DNA of 64,000 bases, taken from Narthecium ossifragum. Lineage: Eukaryota > Streptophyta > Magnoliopsida > Dioscoreales > Nartheciaceae. Shown here piece after piece: positions 11,508-23,551 of this stretch; within the stretch, counting starts at the first letter, position 1; each line of letters begins with the position of its first letter. Made by a program: the position numbers and the translations under genes. The DNA is taken from positions 15,090,897-15,154,896 of the forward strand of contig OY986975.1 of the NCBI GenBank assembly GCA_963920575.1. The letters are read 5' to 3'. The notes beneath the pieces are model-generated. The model was not told the origin of the DNA, searched no databases, and was given only the letters and a program-made list of their open reading frames with translations.

Positions 11508-13326
11508 GTTCTTGACAATGGAACACTCAAGTTTTCATACATACAGATTAAAGTCATGGAAGGAACACCGAGAAGAAACAAAGCTTAAAGTAGGAAAATC
11601 TCTCAGTAAGGTCTGTCTATAAGCAATCTAATCATCCAAAGAAAAAGTGGTATGCTTTTGTAAACAGACTTAATTTACTGCTACTTTTGGAGACATAAAT
11701 TGCTAACCCAATAAATTGTACACAGAATTAACATAAGATTCATGAAACTTCTACTCGAAGATTTCTACTTAAATGAGTTACTTTCAAATGATATCACTTA
11801 AAAACGTAAGCTTTACCTAATATGCAGACAAGTGCAGATAACATCAATGTGAAGGAAAATAAGACAAGTCTTCTGACAATGTGTCCAAAAAATTTGATTC
11901 ACCATGAGAACAAAATATGTGTCCTTTACACTTGGCCTACTTATCGGAATTGTCACATGGTGTTTGACCTTCATGCACGAGGGTTTTTGACAAATCTTAA
12001 ACATATCTAGCCTTATACTAGCTATTTCTAGATCAACAATCCCCACATCCTTGCCGAGCAAATGTATGGTCATCTAAATCACTGAATGCAAGACACTTCA
12101 CCTTTTCAATTTTCAAGATAGATTTACTAGGTTTATTGGCCTTCAAAGTTCATTATCCAATTAAGTTGTCACCATTGTTAGAACTATAACAATCACGACT
12201 CAAGTTCCCTCTGGCTGCCGCCATGTGGCCTGCTAAATTAGCGAAGAAATTACAAACACCCTAGTTTCTTTAGATAGCCTTGTAATCACCCTTAAGTGTG
12301 ATAGGGACATGTAATTTGATAGAATTTTGATCTTCAACTTTCAAATACCGAATACCCGAATTCAATTGCAATCTATTGAATCCGAAATATGAAAAGTTTA
12401 CAACTAATAGCTGAAAGCAACATTGACATCGTTGTCGCTCTAATAGCACGTGAGCATGCACTAAAGGATTCAGTCTTACAACAATGCTGAAGATATACAT
12501 CTAATTGTTTGCATCAATTGGATTGAGTTTGGGAGGCTAGAAGGATGATCAGCTTTTTCCGTGACTATACAAATATTCTACCTCTTATTTAATTCAGATA
12601 TCTTCCTATAATAAGACCCATGAATGAATGCATTTCTCAAAAATACAACATGGACTCACGTTCTTCTACCGATATAAAAAGCAAACCCACAAATGCCACC
12701 ATCAACAGCATTCACATAGGATTTGCACCATGGTATAAAGATTAGCACTGAAGAACATGTACAACAAACAATTATAAACATAGGTAATGACATAACTCAC
12801 CATTAGGGACCAAGTTCCTCTTAAACTCCTTAATGCAACAAAACCAACTCTTACACCAACTTTGCGACCTAAGAAACAATGCCAAGATACAAAATAAATC
12901 AGCCAATCCATCAACAACCCTAACAAAACCATCTATACACATAAAAAATCAAGTCTTTTGATCTTCTCACCAAATGGGTATCAAACAAACACGGCTAAAA
13001 GATCTCAAAGAAGGGTATAGTCAAAAAGTTTAGATGGTTTGCTCCAATAAAATACTTTCTGGAGAACAAGAAGAGGACTTTCTTAATAGAGAGGTGATGG
13101 TTCGGCTTGTTTTGAGGGTTGCAGTTAATATTGAGAGGAAACTTTCAACTTTGGTGAGGCTCGTCAGGTTTTTAGGCTAGATGTCGTCTCCTCGGCTCAT
13201 TTCAGACATTTGGGCACACCACGTTGCCGCTTTTAGAGCGGGGCATCTGTTTAAACGGCACTGGGAATTGGAACATGTCCTCTGGACTCTCTGACGTGGC
13301 GGAACATTTGGCTGGATTTGGGGGAT
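11508..13326. other. Intergenic AT-rich sequence
   Basis: Upstream of the proposed first exon of the minus-strand gene, so its promoter should lie here. Open frames are short, lack family resemblance and occur on both strands. I see no gene, RNA or repeat I can support. Confidence 0.5.
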
Positions 13327-13505
13327 CTGGGGGGCCTCCGATGCCCCGATGCAGTGTGCATCGGTTAATCAACCGATGCGCACACCAGCCGTTGGATCTT
13401 GATCGAGGGCCTCGAGCAGATAAGGATGGGATGCGGCGGGGCGATTGGGGAACATCGAGCAGCGCCTCGACGTCCTCGAAGGCGTTTGGGATGCGGCGGG
13501 AGTGC

Positions 13506-13742
13506 CTCTCCACCTCAAATGCTCTCCACGCAGCCCTCTTCCACCCATCTTTCGCCTCCAAGAACTCCTACCCAGCAACCCAACTCGGCATCGACGCCCT
13601 CTCCACCACAAATGCTCTCCACGCAGCCCTCTTCCACCCATCTTCGCCTCCAAGAACTCCTACCCAGCAACCCAACTCGGCATCGACGCCCTCTCCACCA
13701 CAAATGCTCTCTAACCCAGCTACCCAACTCGGCATCGACGCC
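13506..13742 (+). repeat. 92-93 bp direct repeat, about 2.5 copies
   Basis: Copies begin at 13506, 13599 and 13691 with 'ctctccacc.caaatgctct' and run through 'aactcggcatcgacgcc'. The third copy has an internal deletion. They lie between the left inverted repeat and the transporter homology and put the same amino-acid string (such as PATQLGIDA) in the chimeric reading frame more than once. Confidence 0.85.
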
Positions 13743-13751
13743 GACTCCGAC

Positions 13752-14392
13752 CTCGCCCCCATCCCCCCCTCCTGTCGCACCTTCACAGCATGGGACCTGG
13801 CCAGCCTCTGGGTGGGCCTTGTGGTCGGCGTGCCGTCCTACTACCTCGCCGGCAGCCTCGTCGACCTCGGCATGGCGTGGTGGCAGGGCGTCGCCACCGT
13901 CTCCCTCGCCAACCTCATCCTCCTCTTCCGCCTCGTCCTCACCGCCGTCCCCGGCGCCCGCCACGGCCTCGCCTTCCCCGTCCTCGCCCGCTCCGCCTTC
14001 GGCGTCCGCGGCGCTCACGACCCCTCCCTCCTCCGCTCTCTCGTCGGCTGCGGTTGGTACGGCATCGAGTCATGGATCGGCGGCCAAGCCGTCTTCTTGC
14101 TCCTCCCTCCCTCCATAAAAAACGCGTCTTTCGCCACCGCCGCCATCCCCTTCCTAGGCACCTCCAACCTAGAGTTCCTCTGCTTCATTGCCTTCTGGTT
14201 AGCCCAGCTAGCCATCGTCTTGAGAGGAATGGATGGCATACGAGAGCTCGAGGAGTACTCTGCTCCAATCCTCATCACCCTGACCTCTGCCCTCCTCTGT
14301 TGGGCTTATATCAAAGCCGGCGGCTTCGGGCGGATGCTATCGACGAGCTCGAGGCTAAGCCGGCCGGAGTTCTTATTCTTCTTCCCTTCTCT
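13752..14392 (+). pseudogene. Truncated NCS1 purine/uracil transporter (PLUTO-like)
   Basis: About 210 residues match the N-terminal half of plastid nucleobase transporters of the NCS1 family (proton-coupled uracil/adenine/guanine import into plastids in Arabidopsis PLUTO). Landmarks are [86 protein letters not shown] and YIKAGGFG, covering roughly membrane segments 1-6 of the usual 12. Homology stops at FFFPSLTA, exactly where the 3' inverted repeat begins; the rest of the frame is repeat-encoded proline-rich filler to a stop at 14541-14543. A frame opens from 13224, so a chimeric 439-aa product is possible, but half a transporter should not work. Codons are strongly GC-ending, unlike neighbouring genes. 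Confidence 0.88.
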
Positions 14393-14619
14393 CACCGCCG
14401 CATCCCATCCCCATCCTCCGCCACCGCCTCCGTCTGCATCCGTCGCATGTTGTCCACACCATTTCCCCGTTAATCTGCTCGAGGCCCTCGATCAAGATCC
14501 AACGGCTGGAGGCCCCCGGATCCGGATTTGGGACTCACATTGATGATGACAAAGTTTTTTCCCGGCAAAAACCAATCAGAAATGATTTGTTCACGTGCCC
14601 ACGCGGCATGTGCATTTCA

Positions 14620-15050
14620 CATGTATATGAATCGCTACCGATTCATATACATGTGTATCGGTAGTCGGCTATCCCACTACCGATAGGCATGTATATGAAT
14701 CGACAATGTGAGATGCACACGCCAGCTGCACCAATCACTGCTCAAAACCAATAAGATAAAAGTTTTGTGTACATGATCACATAGGATGTGTAATGCACAT
14801 GCTCTTTAATTAATAGTAAGATACCGATTGGTTGATATAATTCGTCGGTAGAACATTTAGTCTATCGGTAGTGTTCTATAAATGGATTAAATCAATCAAT
14901 CGGTATCTCACTACCGATTTGATCATTAGTATATTCAATCGGTAGTGCGATACTGATTGATTGATTTAGTCCATTGATAGTATTCTATCGATAGGCTAAA
15001 TTAATCAATCGGTATCTCACTACCGATTCGAGTGCATGTGTAGTGTCATG
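14620..15050. repeat. Hairpin-rich block of TACCGATT/AATCGGTA motifs
   Basis: The 8-bp word ACCGATTG/CAATCGGT and relatives occur in both orientations many times. 'aatcaatcggtatctcac' followed by 'taccgatt' is repeated near 14895 and 15003, and 'catgtatatgaatcg' faces 'cgattcatatacatg' near 14625. The same motif reappears at 3378-3436. It may be an inverted-repeat transposon or a hairpin-derived repeat; no ORF. Confidence 0.6.
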
Positions 15051-15249
15051 CCCTGACCCATGTACATAAATCGTAACAAACCCATAAGAAGGGGGGCAAA
15101 TACCAATAATACGGTTTTTTTTTCAACAATATATTTGTAAAAAAGGGCTCTTTGTAAAATTAAACTAATTTAGTTATTTCAATCAAATTTTATACTATAC
15201 TATTGTGGACATTGCCACGTTCTAATTTGTCCACCTTTTTTCAATTACT

Positions 15250-15600
15250 TATGTTCATGTTTTTCAGTTCTTCGGCATTCGGTTCAGTCTGCGATTGAGA
15301 ACCCAAAAACCGAACCTTTTCTAATAGAATTTTGAGAACTGAAACGAATTATAAATCAAAACCGAACCGAATCAAACTAATTCGTTTTAAAATTTTAAAA
15401 ACTGAACCGAACCAAATTCATTTGAAAGACCAACCGAATAGAACCAAACTATATGTGTACTTATGCAATATACAAAATAAAAAATGATTATGTTATTAAA
15501 AAGTTTGGTTTTTTGATTCTAACTAAAATTTGTAATGAAGAGTCGATTCGAATCAAACCGAACCGAATAGATCCAAGTTGTTTTGTTCGCTACAATTTCT
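15250..15600. repeat. AT-rich block with scattered AACCGAAC motifs
   Basis: 'gaaccgaa', 'accgaacc' and 'aaccaaa' words recur about ten times in an AT-rich background just upstream of the proteasome promoter. I see no ORF and no terminal repeats. It may be simple-sequence drift. Confidence 0.35.
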
Positions 15601-15707
15601 GTCGGGTTTCGCTCCCCCTCAGTGATAAGTGATAGTAGAGTTGTCGGGCTGGGTTCTTGCCGGGCCGATCCTGAATGTTTCACGTTTGGGCCAGGCTAAG
15701 AGAAGAC

Positions 15708-15755
15708 TGAGCCCAAAACTTTCCCGAATCCTGAGCCCAAAACTTTCCCGAATCC
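15708..15755 (+). promoter_or_regulatory. Duplicated GCCCA-containing promoter element of PBE1
   Basis: Two perfect adjacent copies of a 24-bp unit (TGAGCCCAAAACTTTCCC plus GAATCC) lie about 170-220 bp upstream of the start codon. The unit contains GCCCA, the core of TCP-bound site II elements common in plant housekeeping promoters; further GGGCC/GGGCT words lie at 15648-15694. No TATA box was seen, in keeping with a housekeeping promoter. The regulatory role is inferred. Confidence 0.5.
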
Positions 15756-15927
15756 TAACGGACTCGCGGTTTTGTGATCCGAATCCGAAAACCCTCAACC
15801 AGAGTCGGCAAACTTGTTCGTGTCGTCTCTCCGTGTCGGCTCCTATATCGTTAGCCCAAACACCCTCAAGAAACCCCCAAAGCAAGCAAACCTCGCTCGC
15901 TCTTCGTCTCCTCCTCCTCCTCTCATC

Positions 15928-18900
15928 ATGATGAAGACGATCGACACAAGGGGTCTGGAATCCCCGTCCCCAATTCCCGGCCGAATCGACGATCTCTCCT
16001 TCTCCGCGTCCGCTCTTCCATCCTTCGATCTCCCCGCCTCCTGCGCTGACGTGAGCTCGGTGAGTGTTGATCTCTCGTTCTTCTTGCTTCTGTGCGTTTT
16101 TTTTTTAGGGTTCGGGATGGGAGTTGTGAGGGAATCGTGGGGTTTCTGTGCGTCTTGTGTGCAGTTCGATGGGTTTCAAAAGGAGGCGGTGCAAATGGTG
16201 AAGCCGGCGAAGGGGACGACCACGCTGGCTTTTATTTTCAAGGAGGGCGTTATTGTGGCCGCCGATTCGAGGGCCAGCATGGGAGGATACATATGTGAGT
16301 CGTTGGAATCCATGGCTGCGATTGTTTTGATATAGACTTCTTTCCTGTCTTGATTGCGCTATGAATATTGAGTAGTGTGAGAGGTTTGGGGGATTTTATG
16401 TTTGGGGAAGTGATTAGCTAAGGAAATAGTTGAATTCCAGATTGAGACAAAAGGCAAGTTAGTATGAAACTCGGCAAGAGTAAGGGATAGGCTTGCTAGT
16501 ATTGTAATTCTTTTAAGGTATTGGGCATCTTGGATGAAGATGAGATGTTTACCTACGGGATCAAAGTGTTGATATCCGTTTCTTGTGGTTTGCTCCTTGT
16601 GGATGCTTGGATAACAAGCTAGGATTGGTGTGGTATCCTACACATGCTGATAGGAATCTGAGTTTTTCTGGTAACATAGATCAGCTCCTGTCGGAGGTGT
16701 ATCGTCCAATATAAATATGGATGGTTCAGCACAGGTTGCTTCGATGTGTAATCATGGTTATCCATCAGGCTGACTTCCACAATTCTTCTTGGCCATCATG
16801 TTTTATTACTGACCAGGATATGCAGTATAGGCTACCAGTAGTTAGCCAGATTTCAGATTTCTTGTTGTAGGTTTAGTTCGATCTACGAACTGCAAAAAAG
16901 CACGGAAATAAGAAGAATTAAGAAATATTTAGTTAGGTTGGATATGATTGAGCATATCTGTTTCAAGGGTCTTTGTGTCCTTTGAATAAGTGAATGAAGA
17001 TAGGAAAGATTTTGCTCATGGTGCAGAAATGTTCGAGTAAATGGTGCAGATGGTTTAGAGAATTAGAACCGATCTTTCACTTGGCAATTGCTTTGGAGGG
17101 CACTATTGGAAAAATTCTAATGTAGTATTTGTTAGCCTTCACAATGGTTAGAAGCACATTGGTGAGATTCTTGGTGTTTATGTGGCTAGGGCACCATGTC
17201 GGTTTCACGCACTATCCTCTCTTCCTTTTCTTCATTCATCTCTCAATTGCCACCAAAAAGCAACAACAGCTTATTGTCATTGCTTTCGTCTCTTATACCA
17301 TATGGAGTTCTTGGTGTATGTTGATGGTTTTCTGTTATACAGTCAGATTCCTTTATTTTTAGACTGATTCTTTTGATTCTTAATTTTTATCTTTATCATG
17401 GGCACTTGATCTTGGGCATTTGTATTTTTATTAAAGCAACCCAAAAAGAAACCACCGAAACACTTGAAACTACTGAAACTGCAAGAACATTTGGGTTTAA
17501 GTTGAGATCAAACAAAACTTTAAACCTTGGTTCACATAATAAGAACCACATGGTGGACCCTGACCTAGGCATGTAAAGAGCAGATTCGACTCTTAGAACT
17601 GGACAATAGGCTAAAGCAAGCAGAAGATGGAGAGCCAACAACATCCTAGCCTCACTAGATAATGAACACAATCTGACAGGGTAAGATTCTAGTAGTTGAG
17701 CAGATTCTCTCTGCTTGCATGCATGTCTAATCTTGGAAGGCTTGAGGGTTGATAAGGAGAGTATATGGTTAAAGTGACTTTGCTAACAAGCCATGACATG
17801 CTCGAATTAGGACAATAAATTTAGATTGGAGATTAGAAAGGCTCAAAAGGTAAATAAAAAGAAGCGTGTGTGGTATAAGAAGAATGAATTGTTCGCTAAC
17901 AATCCTTTGTATTCATCAGTCACGATTAGAGAAAAACTTGTTTCCAGTTTGTAGGCATTAAGCTTGAGCCTGTGTGGGGCTCAAAAGTAAGAATCTCAAC
18001 TTGAACGTACTCCAGGTTTTCATCTTTGGTGGATTTTATTTGATAAGCATGCATCTGAGTGTGAAAAGTGATATAATACAACAAGGGGGTAATAAGCCGA
18101 CGAGAAGATTTGTTTGCTTGTGGCAAGAATGAAAAAGGTGTTTGTATCCCGGACTTTAACTTGATTACCTCAGTTAGAGTTTGTTCCTCTACAACTTTAT
18201 GAAGCCTCTTGGCTAATGTGTATTCAGCTACTTTTGAGCTTGAGTAATGTTTTTGGTTTGAAACTTCAATACCAATAATCTCATCTTGGTTCGGATTGAA
18301 TCAAGCTCGTGTATGTTTGAGCTTCCTCAAGTTTGGCTCATCACTTCAACAATCGAGGAGATAAGAATCAATCTAAACTCTAAAACTCCCTTCACAGGTC
18401 TCGTTTCTCACCCTGCTCATATTCTCCTTGTCTTTTTTTTTTTGTTGAATTACTTCATAAGGCAAAAGGTATGGAGCCTATGACAGTTTGTCATATGGAT
18501 GCTGAATCTCGCTTTGTAGCAGCACAGCTTGAAAGGGCGTCTACAAGCACAATTTTTGAGAATGAGAAGCCCAACTATAGAGGCAAGGATTTCAGGATGA
18601 TGTTGGAGATGTATAGTTGTCATGGCTGGTTGTCATCGAATCTTATAATCTGTGGAGGGTTAAAGGTTAAGTTCTGAAATACGAATCTGATGGAATAGGG
18701 CACAATATAGTGCTCTTATGTGCATAAATGTGTTGCAAGATTGGACTGCCAGATGCATATGTACATGTGCTGAAGAGAAAATGCAACATATTTTTCTGCC
18801 ACTTGTTTGGCATGGTATGTACCTTGGTGCGGAGTGTGCCAAGTGTCAACATGATGACGCAGGAGAATAGTGGTTTAGGAGTGTTTTCGAGAGGGTATTT

Positions 18901-21900
18901 GGTTTTAGAGGGGTTTGATAGGTATGGATGACAGGGTTTTAAAGGTTTCAGTGGATTTTCAGTAATAGTCTTTGTCTTCTCCAAGTAAGTTCTCTGTACA
19001 AGTGAAGAAGATGAGGGAGTGCAAAAGAAAATAAAAAATAGACACTCATAAGTGGCCCTTCATCAGAAAGATCACCTTGGAGTAGCAATCAGCTGCTTCT
19101 GTCTCCTTCAGATGCTTCTGTCGGGTAGACTGAGAGTGTTCAAAACTCTAAGCTTGACCGAGGAGGAGGAGTTGTTTAAGTTATAAGTGGACTTAGTTTG
19201 GTTGAATCAGAATGAGTCACTTTGTTTCCATAGGTCGAGTTGGTTTCAGTTTTTATAGCCAAATAAGTGAAGTTGGATTCCAGTAGTGACACATGTAGCA
19301 CAACTAGGAGCATGGCATTATAGATTAGCAAAATTGACACGAATGTGGAGTGACATTGAGGTGGAGACAGTTTGGTCTTTGTAGAACAAGGCATGGTGCA
19401 GCGTATTTGAGCTCCATTTGTGGGGAGTGAAAATTGGAGGTAACAAACCTTCATTTGATGTGGTGTGGGGAACCTTAAAGCTCTAGCAATGAAAGATAGG
19501 TTAAGAAGAGGTTGATAACTCCACATATGTATAAAATGGATCAATTTGGATTTTGTCCTTGTAGCTGATTAGCTTTGGGTCCGTAGTCATCTTCTGAGGT
19601 GTATGCGGTTGGAAAGTGGTCATCTTTCACTAATTTTTCATTTGAAGTTTCGTTCTGGATACATAGTTACCTACAAGGCTCTTGTGTTCTGGCAAGCTAA
19701 CCAGACCTTTAAACTGCTATCAATGCTTTGTTCTGGATGTCGTGTCTCTGCTAGACATTAGACTTGGACAGTTGTGTAATTTCAGGATGTAAGACTTGAC
19801 TACTTAAAATCATTATGCCATGTTTTTAAGATCTCTTGACTTTAGTGGCATTCTTTTTTTGTTATCCATCCTTGTAAGTGAAGAAAATCAATTCTAGTCT
19901 CGCCTTGGTGCATGATACCTAGCAATTAATCATTGGAGGAGAGTAATCTCTGAGGCAAAATAAATAATCATCTCCTGAAATTTCATTACTTGTAAATTTA
20001 TGGTCCGTTGAAATTCCTATTATCCTTCGGAATACAATGTTGTGTTTTCACTTTTGCTTATTCTTCTGCATGGACATGGATATATCTCACGATGCTGAAC
20101 TTTGTCTATTTTATGCTTTTGCGTGCTGGAGTTAAAACTTTATTTGGTCCTGGAATGGTAATGCTTAGATTCAATGATACCTTCTGCGAGTACTGAATGT
20201 CGAGTATCAATCTTTCTTAGATCTTGTTTGATCCTCCATCAGATCTCATCCTCGTTTCCTCGGCAACAAGGATGCCATAGAGATCGCACATCTGTTTTCT
20301 ATAGCTAAAAGATCCGATTGAACTTGAATGTGCAGTAATGTCATTGAGATAACATTGTCAACTTTGACACCAACTAGATGATGCTTTATCCATTCGTAAT
20401 GACAAGTAAGATAATTCACCCATTGGCTTGGAAGATACTCATAAAAGGTTGAAAGCTAAATTTAGCATGGCTGGCTGTGTAAAATAAAGTGGGTACATAG
20501 AGGTAGCTTCATCAAATAAGCTGATGCAAAAAATAGGATCTTTCTTGTTTATGCCTCTAGCGAGAAGTTTATATTACATGTAGGATGACCTGCTGCAGGC
20601 TTTTGGTGGAATGATGTCTAAGTGATTTTTTATTTTCCCACAGTCCAGTTAGCAGATAGGATTCCAACTTTAGACTATAGTCTTCCTTAAGAAAGTATTT
20701 GAGGGAGAAATATCAAGCCACCAAAACTGAATTATTAGAGTGAGAAACCCTAACCTGAGTTCTTGCTTTGCAGTTTTGATTCTCTTTAGGCAGTAAAATT
20801 ATTTAAGTGATTCCATTAGGAATGCGCTATCTCTGCTCCATATATTGCTATCTGTCTTACGATCATCTTTTCTTTGCAGCTTCTCAGTCTGTGAAGAAAA
20901 TCATTGAGATAAACCCATATATGCTGGGCACGATGGCTGGTGGTGCTGCAGATTGCCAGTTCTGGCACAGAAATTTGGGGATCAAGGTAATATCAAGAAA
21001 CACCGCATCTATTTAGTATTTCTCTTGTACAAGTTTCAAAGAATATGTTAAAGGGTTCATAAAAAGATCAGTGAAATTTTTGCTCTGCTTGTGCCCAGTG
21101 CCGTCTGCATGAGCTGGCAAACAAGCGAAGGATTTCTGTCACGGGTGCTTCAAAGTTATTGGCTAATATTCTTTACTCATATCGTGGCATGGGCCTTTCC
21201 ATTGGAACCATGATTGCTGGATGGGATGAAAAGGTCCTATACTGTGCACATTTTTTACCTTCATTTGCAATAACATAGCTTTGTCACTATGCTGATTTCC
21301 CATTTGCATTTTAGGGGCCTGGTTTGTATTATGTTGACAGTGAAGGCGGGAGGCTCAAGGGAAACCGTTTCTCTGTTGGGTCTGGATCACCATATGCTTA
21401 TGGAGTGTTGGATAGCGGGTAGGCATTTGGTTGTTCCTTGCTCCAATGCGAATGAAGCTTCAGCTATATCCTAATACTTGTTTATCGTTTCTCGGTCAGG
21501 TACAAATATGACATGTCAGTTGAGGATGCTGCAGAACTGGCGCGGCGAGCCATTTATCATGCAACTTTCCGAGATGGAGCTAGTGGTGGAGTTGCTAGTG
21601 GTATGTCTCATCGCCCCTAATTTCTCGTTGATATCGAAAAATGATATAACCTGTATAACACAGCTATCTATTTCTGCTTAATTTTGTTGGTGGCTCACTT
21701 GCCTCTCAATGATCTAATACGACTGAATGCTGCCAATTTTTGCGACTACTATTTTTCTAATAGTTGATCATGCTATGTTGGATTGCTTTTCACCACCAAT
21801 TCCAATCACAAACAAGTTAATCTCTACATTTGTTGCTTCATCTGATGGAAGCTGAACTTGCAATCTTATGTTTTAGTGTATTACGTCGGGCCTGACGGTT

Positions 21901-22004
21901 GGAAGAAGCTTTCTGGGGATGATGTTGGCGAGCTGCACTACAAGTACTACCCTGTTGTTCCAAGCCCTGTCGAGCAGGAAATGGCGGATGCTCCTGCTGC
22001 TTAG
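15928..22004 (+). CDS. PBE1: 20S proteasome subunit beta type-5
   Basis: Chymotrypsin-like catalytic subunit of the 20S core proteasome. Seven exons: 15928-16050, 16165-16294, 20880-20986, 21099-21233, 21315-21418, 21500-21600, 21877-22004; every edge is GT/AG and phases join without conflict. Two in-frame ATGs open the gene (15928 and 15931). The propeptide ends in KPAKG and the mature chain starts at Thr59 (TTTLAFIF), with Asp17 and Arg19 in VAADSRAS and Lys33 in SSQSVKK, all catalytic residues present. Other family blocks are [59 protein letters not shown] and [13 protein letters not shown]. Total is 275 aa, normal for the family. A second in-frame donor at 16060 (GTGAGT) would add three residues; the 16050 junction better fits homologues ending in Asp before FDGFQ. 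Intron 2 is unusually long (4,585 nt). Confidence 0.96.
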
Positions 22005-23546
22005 GGTGCTTCGTCGATTAGTTCCATCCTCAGATGCATGTTGACCCCACAGTAGTAGCTCTTTTGCATGTCGACGCTTGTCCGATGCAACATGATCAGC
22101 CATCATGAGTTCCATGAACTTTTTTCCCAGGAGCATGAGTGAAGTTTGTCTTTTTATTAAACTATCAAAAGATTACAAGATGATACAGTTGTCCAATTCT
22201 ACATGTTAGTTTATCCATTCATCAGGAGTTTTGTGCCTCATTTCTTAGGAATATGAGGCAATTGTTGATTAAGCTCGTAGGATTACAAGAATTTGCATGT
22301 TTTTGCTTTGCTGCAGGGAATCAAAGAGGATTAGCTGTTCTTTCTGAACAGTTCAAGATTTCTGAACAGTTCAAGAGATGTTTTGTAGACCTGTTTATGT
22401 CTCGTTGGAGGGATTGGCTTCAGTTTTATTAGGGTTTGGGGTATCATATGTGGGGTTGTATATTCAACTGAAGCGCTAGTTAAAAGGATACTGAACTGAA
22501 CCACTAGTTAAAAAGGAAAAGGCTTGTAAAAAAGGAAAAGGCTTGTAAAAGATTAGTCTAGCTGTCCCATCTTTCCATGAGCTCCTCTGACGAATACTAA
22601 CAAACATTTTTAACTTATGGACTTAAATTCAAAAAGCGCTTGACAATGAAATGTGGGAGGTTTTGTCATATTTAGTATTTTTCTTTTGGGGGTTATATGA
22701 TATCAACAAAAAAAAAAAAAAAGAACCTTTAGCCCTCCAACTGTTTGGTAAGGGAATAGGCTTTCTCTAATTAAGAGATTTTGGGGTTAGTAAAGTTGGG
22801 ATAACGAGGGTTGGTAAAGTTATTTCACTTTTGATGTTTGGTTAAAAAATATTGATAAATCAGTAATAATTGCTTGAAATAAGGAAATAGTGTTTTGATG
22901 TATAAGCTGAAATAAGGATAGGAATTGTAGTTTTTTATTATCAAATATCAAAAATTAATTTAAATAGGGTGTATTGAGAATTTGATCAAGAATTATGAGA
23001 ACCTTGACATGCTTCGCGTTTAAGATTATAACATTATAATAAATTTTTAACTTAAGTTTCGGTATTCGTGAATGAACGGTACAAAATTTATATTATTATG
23101 TTTTTATGTAAAATAAAGCAAAAATATATTATAATTGAGTATAATATATACTTCGATGTTTCCTTATTTAGTCATTTAGTCATGCTTTAAGATCAGTGTA
23201 GACGAATCTTATATGTAATTTCTAGCAAGGACAAGAGTGTTGTGGATGTAATGTACCAAAATTAAATTAATATATTTGAGCACTCTATAAGTATAATAAT
23301 ATTATATAATATTACAAATTATGGTTTGAGATTAGTTACTTAAATTAGACATGCTTTGAGATTTGCGCGTGTGATATTATATACAATTTTAATACTATAC
23401 TGGAACTTCATAAGTGCGAAACTGTCACAACTTGACGATACATATTTTGCTAATTAGCCAAGTCGGATACATCAATGTAATAGGAAAATAACAAATACGA
23501 CAACAAATATCGCAAGAAGTACGTAGCAAACATTAGAAGAAATAGA
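22005..23546. other. PBE1 3' UTR, then AT-rich intergenic DNA
   Basis: The 3' untranslated region probably ends by about 22440. Beyond it the DNA is AT-rich; an A-run lies at about 22708-22722, and 22740-22860 begins 'ctgtttggtaaggg', resembling a small MITE end. No gene is supported. Confidence 0.5.
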
Positions 23547-23551
23547 TTATT

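Larger units (their letters stand above)
13327..14535. mobile_element. Inverted-repeat element with captured gene (Pack-MULE-like)
   Basis: A perfect 37-bp inverted repeat is formed by 13385-13421 (starting CCAGCCGTTGGATCTTGATC) and 14473-14509. A second perfect inner pair, GGATGGGATGCGGCGG, is at 13424-13439 and 14395-14410, and a weaker outer pair (ggatc.gggggcctcc) lies outside. The arms differ by indels, so they are old or were remodelled. Between them lies the 5' half of a transporter gene. Long inverted repeats flanking a gene fragment are what Pack-MULEs show. No 9-bp target duplication was identified, so a simple inverted duplication beside a broken gene remains possible. Confidence 0.65.

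Noticed and set aside
16077..16335. Open frame continuing from exon 1 through intron 1 of PBE1
   Set aside because: The frame happens to be open across the 114-nt intron, but the peptide there has no match in proteasome subunits, and the FDGFQ junction fits splicing.
18286..18984. Small open frames in PBE1 intron 2
   Set aside because: Short, no homology recognised, present on both strands, no splice context.
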